This document shows positions 8,651 to 16,962 of a stretch of 50,911 bases of DNA, piece by piece; within the stretch, counting starts at the first letter, position 1, and every line of letters starts with the position of its first letter. Made by a program: the position numbers and the translations under genes. The notes under the pieces were generated by a model. It saw only the letters and a program-made list of their open reading frames with translations, made no database searches and was not told where the DNA came from. This DNA comes from an uncultured Oscillospiraceae bacterium (GTDB lineage Bacteria > Bacillota > Clostridia > Oscillospirales > Oscillospiraceae). The stretch spans positions 1 to 50,911 of the forward strand of contig CAKTHQ010000015.1 of assembly GCA_934565415.1 (NCBI GenBank), written 5' to 3'.

Positions 8651-8656
8651 AAAATT

Positions 8657-8688
8657 CGCCCGGCCTTTCGGCCGGGCGATGTGTTTTT
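8657..8688 (+). terminator. Intrinsic terminator of the importer operon
   Basis: The 9-bp perfect stem CGCCCGGCC (8657-8665) and GGCCGGGCG (8670-8678) is followed by ATGTGTTTTTAT. It lies between convergent genes and overlaps the 3' end of the phosphoribosyltransferase gene. On the minus strand the stem is followed by AATTTTTTAC, so it can serve both directions. Confidence 0.85.
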
Positions 8689-9322
8689 ATAGCTGCGAAT
8701 ACCCGAAGCTGTTTACCAGGGCATCGATCTTCTGGCCGGCCTTGCAGTAGGGGCACTCCCGGTAGTCGTAGCTGGCGTAGCCGGGGAGGTCCTGGATGGT
8801 ATACACGGCCTTGACGGGGTAGCCCTCCACCTGGTCTACGGCAGAATAAATGGCTGCTACACCGGTCACGGTGCCGCCGTAATAGCTGATGGCCTCCAGG
8901 GCCCGCTTGGCGGTGTAGCCGGTGGTAACGGAGGCCATGAGGACCAAGACGTGCTTCCCCCGAATCATCATCTGGTTGTTGTCCCGGAAGATAATCTGAG
9001 AATTGGCATTGTACTCCGGCTCCAGGATGTAAATGGTTTCGTGGGCGTTGATGGTGCGGAAGCCGCTTCTGGTCAGCTCCTGGGCCAGGCAGGTGCCCAC
9101 TACCCCGGTGCCGTCCAGGCAGAGGATGGTATCTACGGGGGTATCGTTTACAAAGCTGCTGACCAGCTGATTGGCGCTGTCCTTGGCTTCCGAAAGCCGG
9201 GTCTTCTGGAAGGTGATATCCACATAATAATTGATATGGGAATGGTTGGTTGCAAAATGACCTCTGGCCACCCGGAGAGGGGCGCTGCCATGACGGATGG
9301 GCATTTTCATCAGCGTAATCAT
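8687..9322 (-). CDS. Type I phosphoribosyltransferase, orotate-PRTase-like
   Basis: The 211-aa product has the PRPP-loop region HVLVLMASVTTGYTAKRALEAI near residues 125-145, resembling VLIVDDVxTTGxT of type I PRTases but with MAS replacing the usual acidic pair. It also has a hood-like N-terminal segment and a cysteine-rich C-terminal piece, YRECPYCKAGQKI. The Asp-to-Ala/Ser change in the PRPP motif makes activity as a normal pyrimidine enzyme uncertain; a regulatory or altered role is possible. GGAGG lies eight bases before the ATG. The gene has its own promoter and a leader hairpin (9351-9434). I do not assign pyrE. Confidence 0.75.
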   Translation of the reverse strand: MITLMKMPIRHGSAPLRVARGHFATNHSHINYYVDITFQKTRLSEAKDSANQLVSSFVNDTPVDTILCLDGTGVVGTCLAQELTRSGFRTINAHETIYILEPEYNANSQIIFRDNNQMMIRGKHVLVLMASVTTGYTAKRALEAISYYGGTVTGVAAIYSAVDQVEGYPVKAVYTIQDLPGYASYDYRECPYCKAGQKIDALVNSFGYSQL

Positions 9323-9350
9323 AGATAGGACCTCCGTATTTCTAAAATAA

Positions 9351-9434
9351 AAAGAAAGTCTTTTTCGCAGGGAACAAGTTTCCGCATGGAAAAGGACTTT
9401 CTTTTATTATAATCGCACGGCGGCCTTTGTGCAA
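9351..9434 (-). promoter_or_regulatory. Promoter followed directly by a terminator-like leader hairpin
   Basis: On the minus strand TTGCAC (9429-9434), 17 bp and TATAAT (9406-9411) form a good promoter. Immediately after it comes a long imperfect hairpin: AAAGAAAGTC (9395-9404) pairs with GACTTTCTTT (9351-9360), with further A-U pairs and a GGAA/TTCC inner stem. It ends in TTTATTTT. Because transcription begins at the foot of this hairpin, it would form in the phosphoribosyltransferase leader and could act as an attenuator. It can also terminate the upstream Nudix transcript. Confidence 0.65.
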
Positions 9435-9441
9435 GTCATTT

Positions 9442-9984
9442 TTACCGATTGGCGTCCAAAATTGCACCCTTGATTTTGGGCATATTGCGCAATTTCAGCA
9501 TACGTTCCTGGCGGTAAAACTGCCGGGCAATGATGCGGCAGATCTTCTTCCGTCGGATCATCCAATGGATTTTGCCGTAGCTTGCCCACATACAGTCGTC
9601 CGTCTCTCCGGGCTGCAGAACAATCTTCTGCAGGGATACCGGGTACTTCAGGCAATAAAAATCGTAAAAGGTATTTTTATCCCGCTCGGAATCCAGCTTT
9701 TCAAAGGCCTCCAGGGGCGCGTCGATGCCCGTCTCCTCTTTTAATTCCCGGTGAACGGCCGTCAGGCTATCCTCCCCGGCCCGGGCAGCACCGCCGGAAT
9801 TTTCCCAGGTACCGGCAAAGCTCTTTTCCGGGGCCCGTTTGGTCAGCAGCAGCTTGCCCCTGCCGTCGTAAACCCACACGCATACCACCAGGCCGTACTC
9901 GCCCTCTTCCCAAGGGGTACCCCGCAGGTGGAGGCGGCCGGTTTTGTGCCGGTTTTCATCGTAAATATCGTTCCATTCGACCAC
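9442..9984 (-). CDS. Nudix hydrolase
   Basis: Pyrophosphohydrolase-fold protein of 180 aa. The Nudix box is intact: GAARAGEDSLTAVHRELKEE continuing TGI, matching GX5EX7REUXEEXGU, around residues 65-87. The N-terminal MVEWNDIYDENRHKTGR followed by a basic C-terminal tail resembles the YfcD/IPP-isomerase-like Nudix group. The substrate is unknown. It follows the SGNH gene by 11 bp and is probably the last gene of that transcript. Confidence 0.9.
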   Translation of the reverse strand: MVEWNDIYDENRHKTGRLHLRGTPWEEGEYGLVVCVWVYDGRGKLLLTKRAPEKSFAGTWENSGGAARAGEDSLTAVHRELKEETGIDAPLEAFEKLDSERDKNTFYDFYCLKYPVSLQKIVLQPGETDDCMWASYGKIHWMIRRKKICRIIARQFYRQERMLKLRNMPKIKGAILDANR

Positions 9985-9995
9985 GGCACCGCCCC

Positions 9996-11114
9996 CTACT
10001 GTTGAAAAAATGCCGGTATCTCTCCCTGCTCGGAGTCTGCCTGTGCAAACAGGGAATTATAATCAAAGCTTTCAAAGAGGTTCCGTTCTCTGGTCATATA
10101 GCTGTCCGCATTTTCCTGGGTCAGCAGCCCCTCCCCTGCGGCCATGGCCTTCAGCATCCAATCGTTGACCCAGTAGCCATAATGGATCCGATCCTTATAA
10201 TTTCTAAGGTCAAAAATCAGTTCCTCCACTGTGTTCCAGCTGAACAGCCGAATATTTTTACAGGGAAGCAGCTGGCGGATCACCAGTTCCTCCATTTCCA
10301 GCTGTGCCTGCAATTGCCCATTCTGTCTTTGGTCTCCCCACCAGGCAGCACTGTAGGGTGTCAGGAAATAATAAAAGGTAGTATCCGGGTACTCCTGTGC
10401 AAGACTAATGATTTTCTGCTGCATATTGTAGATTACTCTTTCCCTCCGCTCCTGCGTCAGCTCCACCTGATCCGCATTCTCGTAGGGTTCCTGCTCCGTT
10501 CGGCATATGGCAACGTTTTTCCCGTAATGCACACCGGTCCGCCAAGAACAATACCCGTCCATATTTATAATTCCCGGCTGTTGCCCCCGCAGTGCATCCA
10601 TCATCATCCGGGCACTGTCATAAAAAGCATCCCTGTTGAAAATATAATATGCATCATCCAGAAGATCATCATTATACAAATAAGTCGGATAACTCCCCAT
10701 ATTATAAGTGAGCTGTTCCGGTTCCTCATCCATGCAGGACATATCCAGACCCCGAACCACATAGCGAAGCTCCGGCTGATTTCGCAGAGCAGTCTTCAGC
10801 AAATTCGCAGATTCATACAAGGTTGCTCCGGAGGATGGGACCTTGACGGATCGGCAAGAAAATAGTGTATCCATCAGCGTGGGGCGAAAATTCTCCATCA
10901 TAGAACTGCCGACAATCACCGCATCGTAAGCGCAATTGCGCAGGATACCATCATTATCATATCTCTCCGATTCCAGCTGGTAGTAAAACCGGTCCGTTCG
11001 GGGGCTATGGTAGTGGAGATAGGGGTCCACATATACCGTCAATGCTCCTGTGAGAACCAGTATCGGCACAAATACTGCCAAAAAAATAACGGTCCATCTG
11101 TTTTGCTTTTTCAT
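9996..11114 (-). CDS. SGNH-type membrane-anchored protein, partner of MBOAT acyltransferase (copy 1)
   Basis: The 372-aa product has one N-terminal membrane helix (about residues 8-28) and an exported domain. Block I reads VGSSMMENF, with Ser71 as the likely nucleophile. A DRIHYGYWVND segment near residue 305 supplies a D..H pair, as in SGNH esterases and the AlgJ/AlgX/DltD-like proteins that work beside MBOAT enzymes. It is a clear paralogue of the product of 11257-12441; both share YVDPY.HY.SP, EEPEQL, TPYSAAWWGD and RLFSWNTVEEL. I infer a role in O-acylating or deacylating a surface polymer. A short chimeric scar lies directly upstream instead of an intact MBOAT gene. Confidence 0.7.
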   Translation of the reverse strand: MKKQNRWTVIFLAVFVPILVLTGALTVYVDPYLHYHSPRTDRFYYQLESERYDNDGILRNCAYDAVIVGSSMMENFRPTLMDTLFSCRSVKVPSSGATLYESANLLKTALRNQPELRYVVRGLDMSCMDEEPEQLTYNMGSYPTYLYNDDLLDDAYYIFNRDAFYDSARMMMDALRGQQPGIINMDGYCSWRTGVHYGKNVAICRTEQEPYENADQVELTQERRERVIYNMQQKIISLAQEYPDTTFYYFLTPYSAAWWGDQRQNGQLQAQLEMEELVIRQLLPCKNIRLFSWNTVEELIFDLRNYKDRIHYGYWVNDWMLKAMAAGEGLLTQENADSYMTRERNLFESFDYNSLFAQADSEQGEIPAFFQQ

Positions 11115-11123
11115 ATCAGTTCC

Positions 11124-11314
11124 TCAGAATTGGTTATATACAAAAGTGGTTTCTTTACTCAGACAGGTCAGGCAGAACACCCGCAGTCACAGGACATTGA
11201 TGATTGCAAAGGTCACCAGCTATTGCAGCGTAATGGCAAAGTCAAATTCCCACAGGCTAACCGGCACCGGGATGTGAAAAAACTTCTGAAGAATCAGCGG
11301 CAGAATATCCACGC
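11124..11314 (-). pseudogene. Chimeric scar of YitT and MBOAT gene fragments
   Basis: Read on the minus strand, 11314-11232 matches the YitT gene (14344-14262) over 83 gap-free bases; I count about 69 identities by eye. In the YitT frame it encodes ILPLILQKFFHIPVPVSLW. It continues into 11229-11194, which matches MBOAT bases 12809-12774 (LVTFAIINVL) but with tryptophan codons turned into stops. The last piece, 11181-11124, encodes VFCLTCLSKETTFVYNQF plus stop, the C-terminus of a second MBOAT. Large internal parts of both genes are missing. This is the remnant of a tandem copy of the YitT-MBOAT-SGNH unit, collapsed by deletion. Confidence 0.85.
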
Positions 11315-12441
11315 CTCTCAAAAAAAGCAGGTGCCTGCATCCCCGCCGGGGCATCCTGGTCAAAGAGTGCGTTGTAGTCGAAGGTCTCCCACCGTTCCCG
11401 CTCCCGGCTCAGGTATACTTCCCCGTTTTCCGGAGTAATTTCTCCGCTTCCGGCAGCCATCTGCCGCAGCATCCAGTCGTTGACCCAGGGGCCGTAGTGA
11501 ATCCGGTCCTTGTAATTGTTCAGGTCCCCGGTCAGCTCTTCTACCGTATTCCAGGAAAACAGACGGATATTTTTGTGGGGCAGAATTTCCCGCACCACCA
11601 GTTCCTCCATTTCCAGCTGGGCTTCCAGGCGGCCCTCCTGCCGCAGGTCTCCCCACCAGGCGGCAGAGTAGGGCGTAAGGAAATAGTAAAACTCCGTGTC
11701 CGGATACCGGTCTGCCAGCGCCGTAACCTTGGTTCGGACATTGTACAGAACCTTTTCCCGCTGCTCCTCCGTCATAGATTTCTGTTCGCCTTCTGTATAG
11801 GGCTCCGAGCGGCGCATAGCCGCCTCTTTTCCGTAGGTATCATAGCCCCCCCAGGCCCCGTAATCATCCAGGTTCGACAGGCCCGGTGTATCTCCCCGCA
11901 GAGCCCCCAGCACCATAGGCAGGCTGTTTCCGTAGAGAACATCCCGGTTGAGCACATAGTACACATCGTCCAGCAGGTCCGTGTTGTAAAGGTAGGTGGG
12001 ATAGGGGCCCACCTCATAGTGCAGCTGCTCCGGCTCCTCGTCAAAGCAGGTCATGTCCAGCGCCCGGATTACCAGAGAGATGGAATCGTTGTTGGCAAAA
12101 GCCACCTGCAAAAGGCCGTTTACCTCGTACCAGCCCGCACCGGCAGAGGGGGTTTTGATGGCCGTGGTGCCGAAAAGAGACTGTACCTGGCTGGTTTTGA
12201 AATTTTCCACCATGCAGTTGCCCGCTATGATTGCCTCATAGGACAGGTGCTTTACCATTCCGTCGTTCATGCTGCGCTCTACCTTTGGCTCGTATGCAAA
12301 TTGGGTCAGTTTTGGGCTGCGGTAGTGCATATAGGGGTCCACATAAACCGTCAGCGCCACGGCCGCCGCCAGCAGCGCCAGGGTCACTCCCAAAAATATC
12401 GCCGTCCAGGACCTTGAAGCTTTAGAATTGGTTGTAGACAA
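11257..12441 (-). CDS. SGNH-like membrane-anchored protein (copy 2) with Ser-to-Cys change and foreign C-terminal tail
   Basis: The 394-aa paralogue of the 9996-11114 product has the same layout: an N-terminal membrane helix (about residues 13-33), then an exported domain with EEPEQLHYEVG, TPYSAAWWGD and DRIHYGPWVND. Block I is AGNCMVENF, so the position of Ser71 in copy 1 is Cys76 here. Unless cysteine can serve, the SGNH nucleophile is lost. Copy 1 ends PAFFQQ; this protein reads PAFFE and then about 20 unrelated residues (RGYSAADSSEVFSHPGAG). These come from the YitT-derived scar read in another frame. The start overlaps the MBOAT gene by 20 bp, suggesting translational coupling. Confidence 0.7.
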   Translation of the reverse strand: MSTTNSKASRSWTAIFLGVTLALLAAAVALTVYVDPYMHYRSPKLTQFAYEPKVERSMNDGMVKHLSYEAIIAGNCMVENFKTSQVQSLFGTTAIKTPSAGAGWYEVNGLLQVAFANNDSISLVIRALDMTCFDEEPEQLHYEVGPYPTYLYNTDLLDDVYYVLNRDVLYGNSLPMVLGALRGDTPGLSNLDDYGAWGGYDTYGKEAAMRRSEPYTEGEQKSMTEEQREKVLYNVRTKVTALADRYPDTEFYYFLTPYSAAWWGDLRQEGRLEAQLEMEELVVREILPHKNIRLFSWNTVEELTGDLNNYKDRIHYGPWVNDWMLRQMAAGSGEITPENGEVYLSRERERWETFDYNALFDQDAPAGMQAPAFFERRGYSAADSSEVFSHPGAG

Positions 12442-13864
12442 AGGCAGCCTCCTTATTCAAACAGGTCAGACAAAATACCAGCAGCAGTGCCGTTAAAATC
12501 GCCGTCCAGGTTGTTTGACGGTAGCTCCGGCGGCCCGTATTCCGGGGCACCAGGCACAACAGCCCCGTACCCCCGTAAAAGAAAATCAGCACCAGCCGCC
12601 GGAACCACAGGCTGCCGCTGTCCAGCCCAAAAACGGAAGCCAGCAGCTTGATTTCCGGCTGCAGGAAGCACCCATAGAACCCGCTGCAAATACTCATATT
12701 GGAAAGAGCCGCCATTTTTCGCAGCCTGCCCAGCCACTCGGTGGTGCTGCCGGACTGGAACAACAGCCACAGAACATTGATAATGGCAAAGGTCACCAGC
12801 CATTGCAGCAGTCTGGGGATGTATTTCCGGTATCTGTCCGTCAGCCGCTCAAACACACTCAGTGCCCCGTTCAGGAGTCCCCACAGCACAAAGCCAAGGC
12901 TGGCGCCGTGCCACAGGCCGCTGACAGCAAAAACGATCATGGTGTTGATGCAGGTTCTAGCAAGCCCCTTCCGGCTGCCGCCCAAGGGGAAATAGATGTA
13001 CTCCGTTAAAAATCCCGTCAGGCTCATGTGCCAGCGCTTCCAGAAATCCCGGACGGACAGAGCCTTATAGGGGGAATCGAAGTTCATGGGCAGCTCGATG
13101 TTCAGCATTTGGGAAAATCCGATGGCCATATCGCTGTAGCCGCTGAAATCGAAATAGATCTGGAAGGTATAGGCCAGCATCATCAGCAGCAGCTCTGCCG
13201 AGCTGGCTTCCTCCATGGAAAGAAACGCGGCAGCGGCCGCAAAGGTATCCGCCAATACCACCTTTTTGCACAGGCCAAAAACAAATCGCTGCATTCCTAT
13301 AGAAAAATTTTCCTGCCGGAAGCGGATATTTTCTTCCCTGTGGAATTGGGGAATCAGGTCCCCGGCCTTCGCAATGGGACCCATAATGAGCTTTGGAAAA
13401 TAAACCACATACAATAAATAGTCCCAAAAGCTGTCCCCTTCCCGCTCCCCCCGGGAGAAATCCACCAGGTAGCCGATCTGCTGGAAGGTGAAAAAGCTGA
13501 TGCCCAGAGGCAGTACCAGACTGGGGGGATACAGGCTGGTATGCAGCACCAGGTTCAGCGTCTCCGCCGCAAAATTCAGATATTTAAACGCAAACAGCAG
13601 GCCCACATGGAAGAGAATCCCCAGCCACAGCAGCGGCGTCCTCCACTTTTTCCGGCAATGGATGGCAAGCATCACCAGGGTATTTCCCAAAATGCTTACA
13701 AGGAGCCATACCGTCTCCTTCCAGCCCCCAAAGGTATACATAACAATTGAGGCCGCAATCAGGAAAAAGTTTGCCTGCTTCTGCCCCAGCCTTCCCGCCA
13801 GGTAATACCCGGCAACCGTCAAAGGCAGGGCCGCCAAAAGGAATGCATAGGTACTATACTGCAT
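12422..13864 (-). CDS. MBOAT-family membrane O-acyltransferase (AlgI/DltB-like)
   Basis: Polytopic enzyme that passes acyl groups across the membrane onto an extracellular polymer. The 480-aa product has the family's landmarks: YFPKLIMGPIAKA, RDFWKRWHMSLTGFL, YIYFPLGGSRKG and the active-site histidine region VSGLWHGASLGFVLWG. About ten or more hydrophobic helices are visible. Its start overlaps the end of the YitT gene by 11 bp, and its end overlaps the SGNH-like gene by 20 bp, so the three are one operon. The acceptor polymer is not evident; no dlt or alg genes are adjacent. Confidence 0.92.
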   Translation of the reverse strand: MQYSTYAFLLAALPLTVAGYYLAGRLGQKQANFFLIAASIVMYTFGGWKETVWLLVSILGNTLVMLAIHCRKKWRTPLLWLGILFHVGLLFAFKYLNFAAETLNLVLHTSLYPPSLVLPLGISFFTFQQIGYLVDFSRGEREGDSFWDYLLYVVYFPKLIMGPIAKAGDLIPQFHREENIRFRQENFSIGMQRFVFGLCKKVVLADTFAAAAAFLSMEEASSAELLLMMLAYTFQIYFDFSGYSDMAIGFSQMLNIELPMNFDSPYKALSVRDFWKRWHMSLTGFLTEYIYFPLGGSRKGLARTCINTMIVFAVSGLWHGASLGFVLWGLLNGALSVFERLTDRYRKYIPRLLQWLVTFAIINVLWLLFQSGSTTEWLGRLRKMAALSNMSICSGFYGCFLQPEIKLLASVFGLDSGSLWFRRLVLIFFYGGTGLLCLVPRNTGRRSYRQTTWTAILTALLLVFCLTCLNKEAAFVYNQF

Positions 13865-14750
13865 TGTTTACCCCTCCCTGTTCTCTGTTTTTATACTCCT
13901 TGCCGAAGGAGAAGCCTCTGCCCCAGACCTCTGTAACCTGGGTGACGATCATAAAGCACTCCGGGTCAATGTCCCGGGCCAAGCGCTGGACCTTGTACAG
14001 CTCCTTGGTGGATACCACGCTTAATACCATCTGCGTAGGTGCATGGAGATAGCCGCCCTCGCCGTGGAGCAGCGTCACGCCCCGGTCCGCATTTTTTAGG
14101 ATACTGTTGCATATTTCCCCGGCCTTTTCACTGATAATTTTTACCTCCGTCCGCCCGGTACCGGCCAGAAGCGTTTTATTCAGCGTAAAATTCACGGCAA
14201 TCAGCATCAAAATACCGTAAAGCAGCTCCTCCGGGGTGTGGAAAAACAGCTGCAGCAGCATAATGGCAAAATCAAATCCCCACAGGCTCACCGGCACCGG
14301 AATATGAAAAAACTTCTGAAGAATCAATGGAGGGATGTCCATACCTCCGGTGGAGGCTCCGGCCCGGATGACCACGCCCAGGGCCAGGCCCAAGCCCATG
14401 CCGCCAAAGACGGCACACAGGAGCATATTCTCCGTAATCCGATAGTCCCCCAGTACCGTCTGCCAGAACCGCAGAAAGCCCGGGTACAGGAAGGAACTCA
14501 AAATCGTGGTCATTGCAAACTTCCTGCCTAATATGACCCAGCCCAGAATCAGCATCACACTGTTAAATACCAGCACAAACAGGGAAACCGGGACGCCCCA
14601 TAAATTTCTGGCAATCAGGGAAAGGCCGGTCGTTCCGCAGCTGATGAGCTCCCCCGGAAGAATAAAGGCCGCCACAATAAATGCATAAAACAGATTCCCC
14701 GCCACAATGGCCAGCAGATCCGGCAGGGATTTTAAAAGCTTTTTCTTCAT
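13854..14750 (-). CDS. YitT-family membrane protein with C-terminal DUF2179 domain
   Basis: The 298-aa product has about six N-terminal hydrophobic helices containing GTTGLSLIAR and GASTGGMDIPPLIL, typical of the YitT/YqfU family. A soluble C-terminal domain follows from about residue 205: TEVKIISEKAGEIC, then GVTLLHGEGGY, then FMIVTQVTEVWGRGF, which is DUF2179. The molecular function of the family is unknown. GGAGG precedes the ATG. It is the first gene of the MBOAT unit, and a fragment of a second copy survives at 11232-11314. Confidence 0.9.
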   Translation of the reverse strand: MKKKLLKSLPDLLAIVAGNLFYAFIVAAFILPGELISCGTTGLSLIARNLWGVPVSLFVLVFNSVMLILGWVILGRKFAMTTILSSFLYPGFLRFWQTVLGDYRITENMLLCAVFGGMGLGLALGVVIRAGASTGGMDIPPLILQKFFHIPVPVSLWGFDFAIMLLQLFFHTPEELLYGILMLIAVNFTLNKTLLAGTGRTEVKIISEKAGEICNSILKNADRGVTLLHGEGGYLHAPTQMVLSVVSTKELYKVQRLARDIDPECFMIVTQVTEVWGRGFSFGKEYKNREQGGVNNAV

Positions 14751-14812
14751 TTTTCATCCTCCAATAAACCTTATCATTGTAAAGGATGGAGAGAAAAATG
14801 TCAATGCGCAGA

Positions 14813-14856
14813 GAACGTAAAACAGCGCCCCTCCCGTTTTTGCGGGAGAGGCGCTG
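14813..14856 (-). terminator. Intrinsic terminator of the EF-G-like gene
   Basis: On the minus strand CAGCGCCTCTCCCG and CGGGAGGGGCGCTG (14823-14856) pair with one mismatch around a CAAAAA loop, followed by TTTTACGTT. It separates the EF-G-like gene from the YitT operon. Confidence 0.85.
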
Positions 14857-14868
14857 CATCGGTGTATC

Positions 14869-16932
14869 TTACTCGTTTGCCTTGGCGTCGGCAATAATCT
14901 TGGCCTGGTTGGCCTTGGGCACTTCCTCGTAGCGCTCAAAGTCCAGGGTGAAGGAGCCTCTTGCCTGGGTCATAGCCCGCAGGTCGATGGCGTAGGAGCT
15001 CATCTCGGCCATAGGAACCTCGGCCTCCACAATGGTGTTGCCCTTGTTGTCCGGGTTCATGCCCATCACGCGGCCACGGCGCTTGTTCAGGTCGCCGATG
15101 ACATCGCCCATGTAGCTGTCGGGAATGGTGACCTTCAAAGAGCCGATGGGCTCCAGCAGAGTGGCGCCGGCATTGGGCATGGCCTCCTTAAAGGCCAGGA
15201 TGGCGGCCATCTTAAAGGCCATTTCGTTGGAGTCCACGGGGTGGTAGGAGCCATCGTACAGCACGGCCTTCAAATTGACCATGGGATAGCCGGCCAGGGG
15301 ACCCTTCTGGACCGCTTCCTGAATACCCTTTTCCACGGCGGGATAGAAGTTCTTGGGCACGGAGCCGCCGAAGACCTCCTCGGCGAAGATCATGTCGTCC
15401 TGCTCCTCCTGGGGCTCGAAGCGGATCCACACATCGCCGAACTGGCCGGAACCGCCGGTCTGCTTCTTGTGACGGCCATGGGCCTGGACGGTCTTCTTGA
15501 TCTTTTCCCGGTAGGCCACCTTGGGGGTGGTGAGAACGGCATCCACGCCAAACCGGGATTTCAGCTTGGAAACCAATACATCAAGCTGCTGATCGCCGGT
15601 GCCGGAGACGATAAGCTGCTTGGTCTCGGGGTTATTGTATACGGTGAAGGAGGGATCTTCCTCGTTCAGCCGGTTCAGGCCTGTACCGACCTTCTCTTCC
15701 TGGCCCCGGGTCTTGGGGGCGATGGCCATGGAGTAGCAGGCATGGGGATAAGGAATCTGCTTCAGGGAGACCACCTTTCTGGGGTCGCACAGGGTATCGC
15801 CGGTCTTGACCTTGTCCATCTTGCCGATGGCGCCGATGTCGCCGCAGGCCAGGGCCTTCACCTCGGTACTCTTCTTGCCGCACATCACATACATACGGCC
15901 CAGCTTTTCGGTATCGCCGGTACGGGCATTGACCAGGGTGGTATCCGGAGTAATTTCGCCGGACAGAACCTTGATGAAGGAATACTTGCCGAACTGGTCG
16001 GACACGGTCTTCCAAACAAAGGCCGCGGGCACACCGCCGGGAGAAACCACGAATTCCTCGGTCTCGCCGTCGGCATTGGTGGCCTTATGATAGTTGCCCT
16101 CTACGGGGTTGGGCAGCAGATCCACAATGTGATCCATCAGCATGAGGCTGCCCAGGCAGCTAACGGCAGAGCCGCAGAGCACGGGGAACAGGCTCAGCTC
16201 CTTGGCGCCCTGGTGCAGGCCGGTAATCATTTCCCGGTATGTAAAGTCGTCACCCTCGAAGAATCGGTCCATGAGAGCCTCATCGGTCTCGGCAACGGCT
16301 TCCTTCAGAGCGTCGTTGAACTCTTCGATGACGGAGGCCTTGTCCTCGGGGACCTCGATCTCCACACGCTTCAGGTTCTGCATCTCGTAGGCCCGTTTGT
16401 TGAGCACATCAATGATGCCGGTAACCTTGTGCTTGGCATCCCAGATGGGGACGATGACGGGGGCGATCCTATTGCCGTACTTCTCCCGGAGGGCATTGAA
16501 GGTGGCGTTGTAATCGGAATTGTCCTCGTCTACCTTGGAGATATAGACGAACCGGGGCATATTCCGCTCCTCGCAGTAGGCCCAGGCCTTTTCGAAGCCA
16601 ACGGTAATGCCGTCCTTGGCGGACAGCACCAGAATGGCCGCGTCGGAAGCCCGCAGGGCTTCCATGACGGCGCCGGAGAAATCGAAGCCGCCCGGGGTAT
16701 CCAGAATATTAATCTTGGTATTGTGGTATTCCACGGGGATGACGGAGGTAGAAATAGAAATATTACGGCGGATCTCCTCTGGGTCGTAGTCGCTGACAGT
16801 ATTTCCGTCGGCGTTCTTGCCCATCCGGTCAATGGCACCGGTCATATACAGAAGGCTCTCTGCGAGGGCGGACTTGCCGCTTCCGCTGTGGCCCAGCAGG
16901 CAGATATTACGAATGGCGTTGACAGTATACAT
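14869..16932 (-). CDS. EF-G-like GTPase (EF-G2 type)
   Basis: The 687-aa product has full EF-G architecture, but its G1 loop is GHSGSGKSA rather than AHIDAGKTT. It keeps a G3-like DTPGGFDF and G4-like SKVD. This is the signature of the divergent EF-G2/EF-G-like family, known in Thermus, actinobacteria and clostridia and distinct from fusA. The start is MYTVNAIRNICLL at 16932; an in-frame ATG 30 bases upstream is rejected because the AAGGAG ribosome site lies between them. The gene stands alone with its own promoter (17014-17042) and terminator. Its role, whether a ribosome-associated factor under particular conditions or another, cannot be read. Confidence 0.9.
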   Translation of the reverse strand: MYTVNAIRNICLLGHSGSGKSALAESLLYMTGAIDRMGKNADGNTVSDYDPEEIRRNISISTSVIPVEYHNTKINILDTPGGFDFSGAVMEALRASDAAILVLSAKDGITVGFEKAWAYCEERNMPRFVYISKVDEDNSDYNATFNALREKYGNRIAPVIVPIWDAKHKVTGIIDVLNKRAYEMQNLKRVEIEVPEDKASVIEEFNDALKEAVAETDEALMDRFFEGDDFTYREMITGLHQGAKELSLFPVLCGSAVSCLGSLMLMDHIVDLLPNPVEGNYHKATNADGETEEFVVSPGGVPAAFVWKTVSDQFGKYSFIKVLSGEITPDTTLVNARTGDTEKLGRMYVMCGKKSTEVKALACGDIGAIGKMDKVKTGDTLCDPRKVVSLKQIPYPHACYSMAIAPKTRGQEEKVGTGLNRLNEEDPSFTVYNNPETKQLIVSGTGDQQLDVLVSKLKSRFGVDAVLTTPKVAYREKIKKTVQAHGRHKKQTGGSGQFGDVWIRFEPQEEQDDMIFAEEVFGGSVPKNFYPAVEKGIQEAVQKGPLAGYPMVNLKAVLYDGSYHPVDSNEMAFKMAAILAFKEAMPNAGATLLEPIGSLKVTIPDSYMGDVIGDLNKRRGRVMGMNPDNKGNTIVEAEVPMAEMSSYAIDLRAMTQARGSFTLDFERYEEVPKANQAKIIADAKANE

Positions 16933-16962
16933 AGCTTTTGTTGGCTCCTTTCGGGAAGGCAC

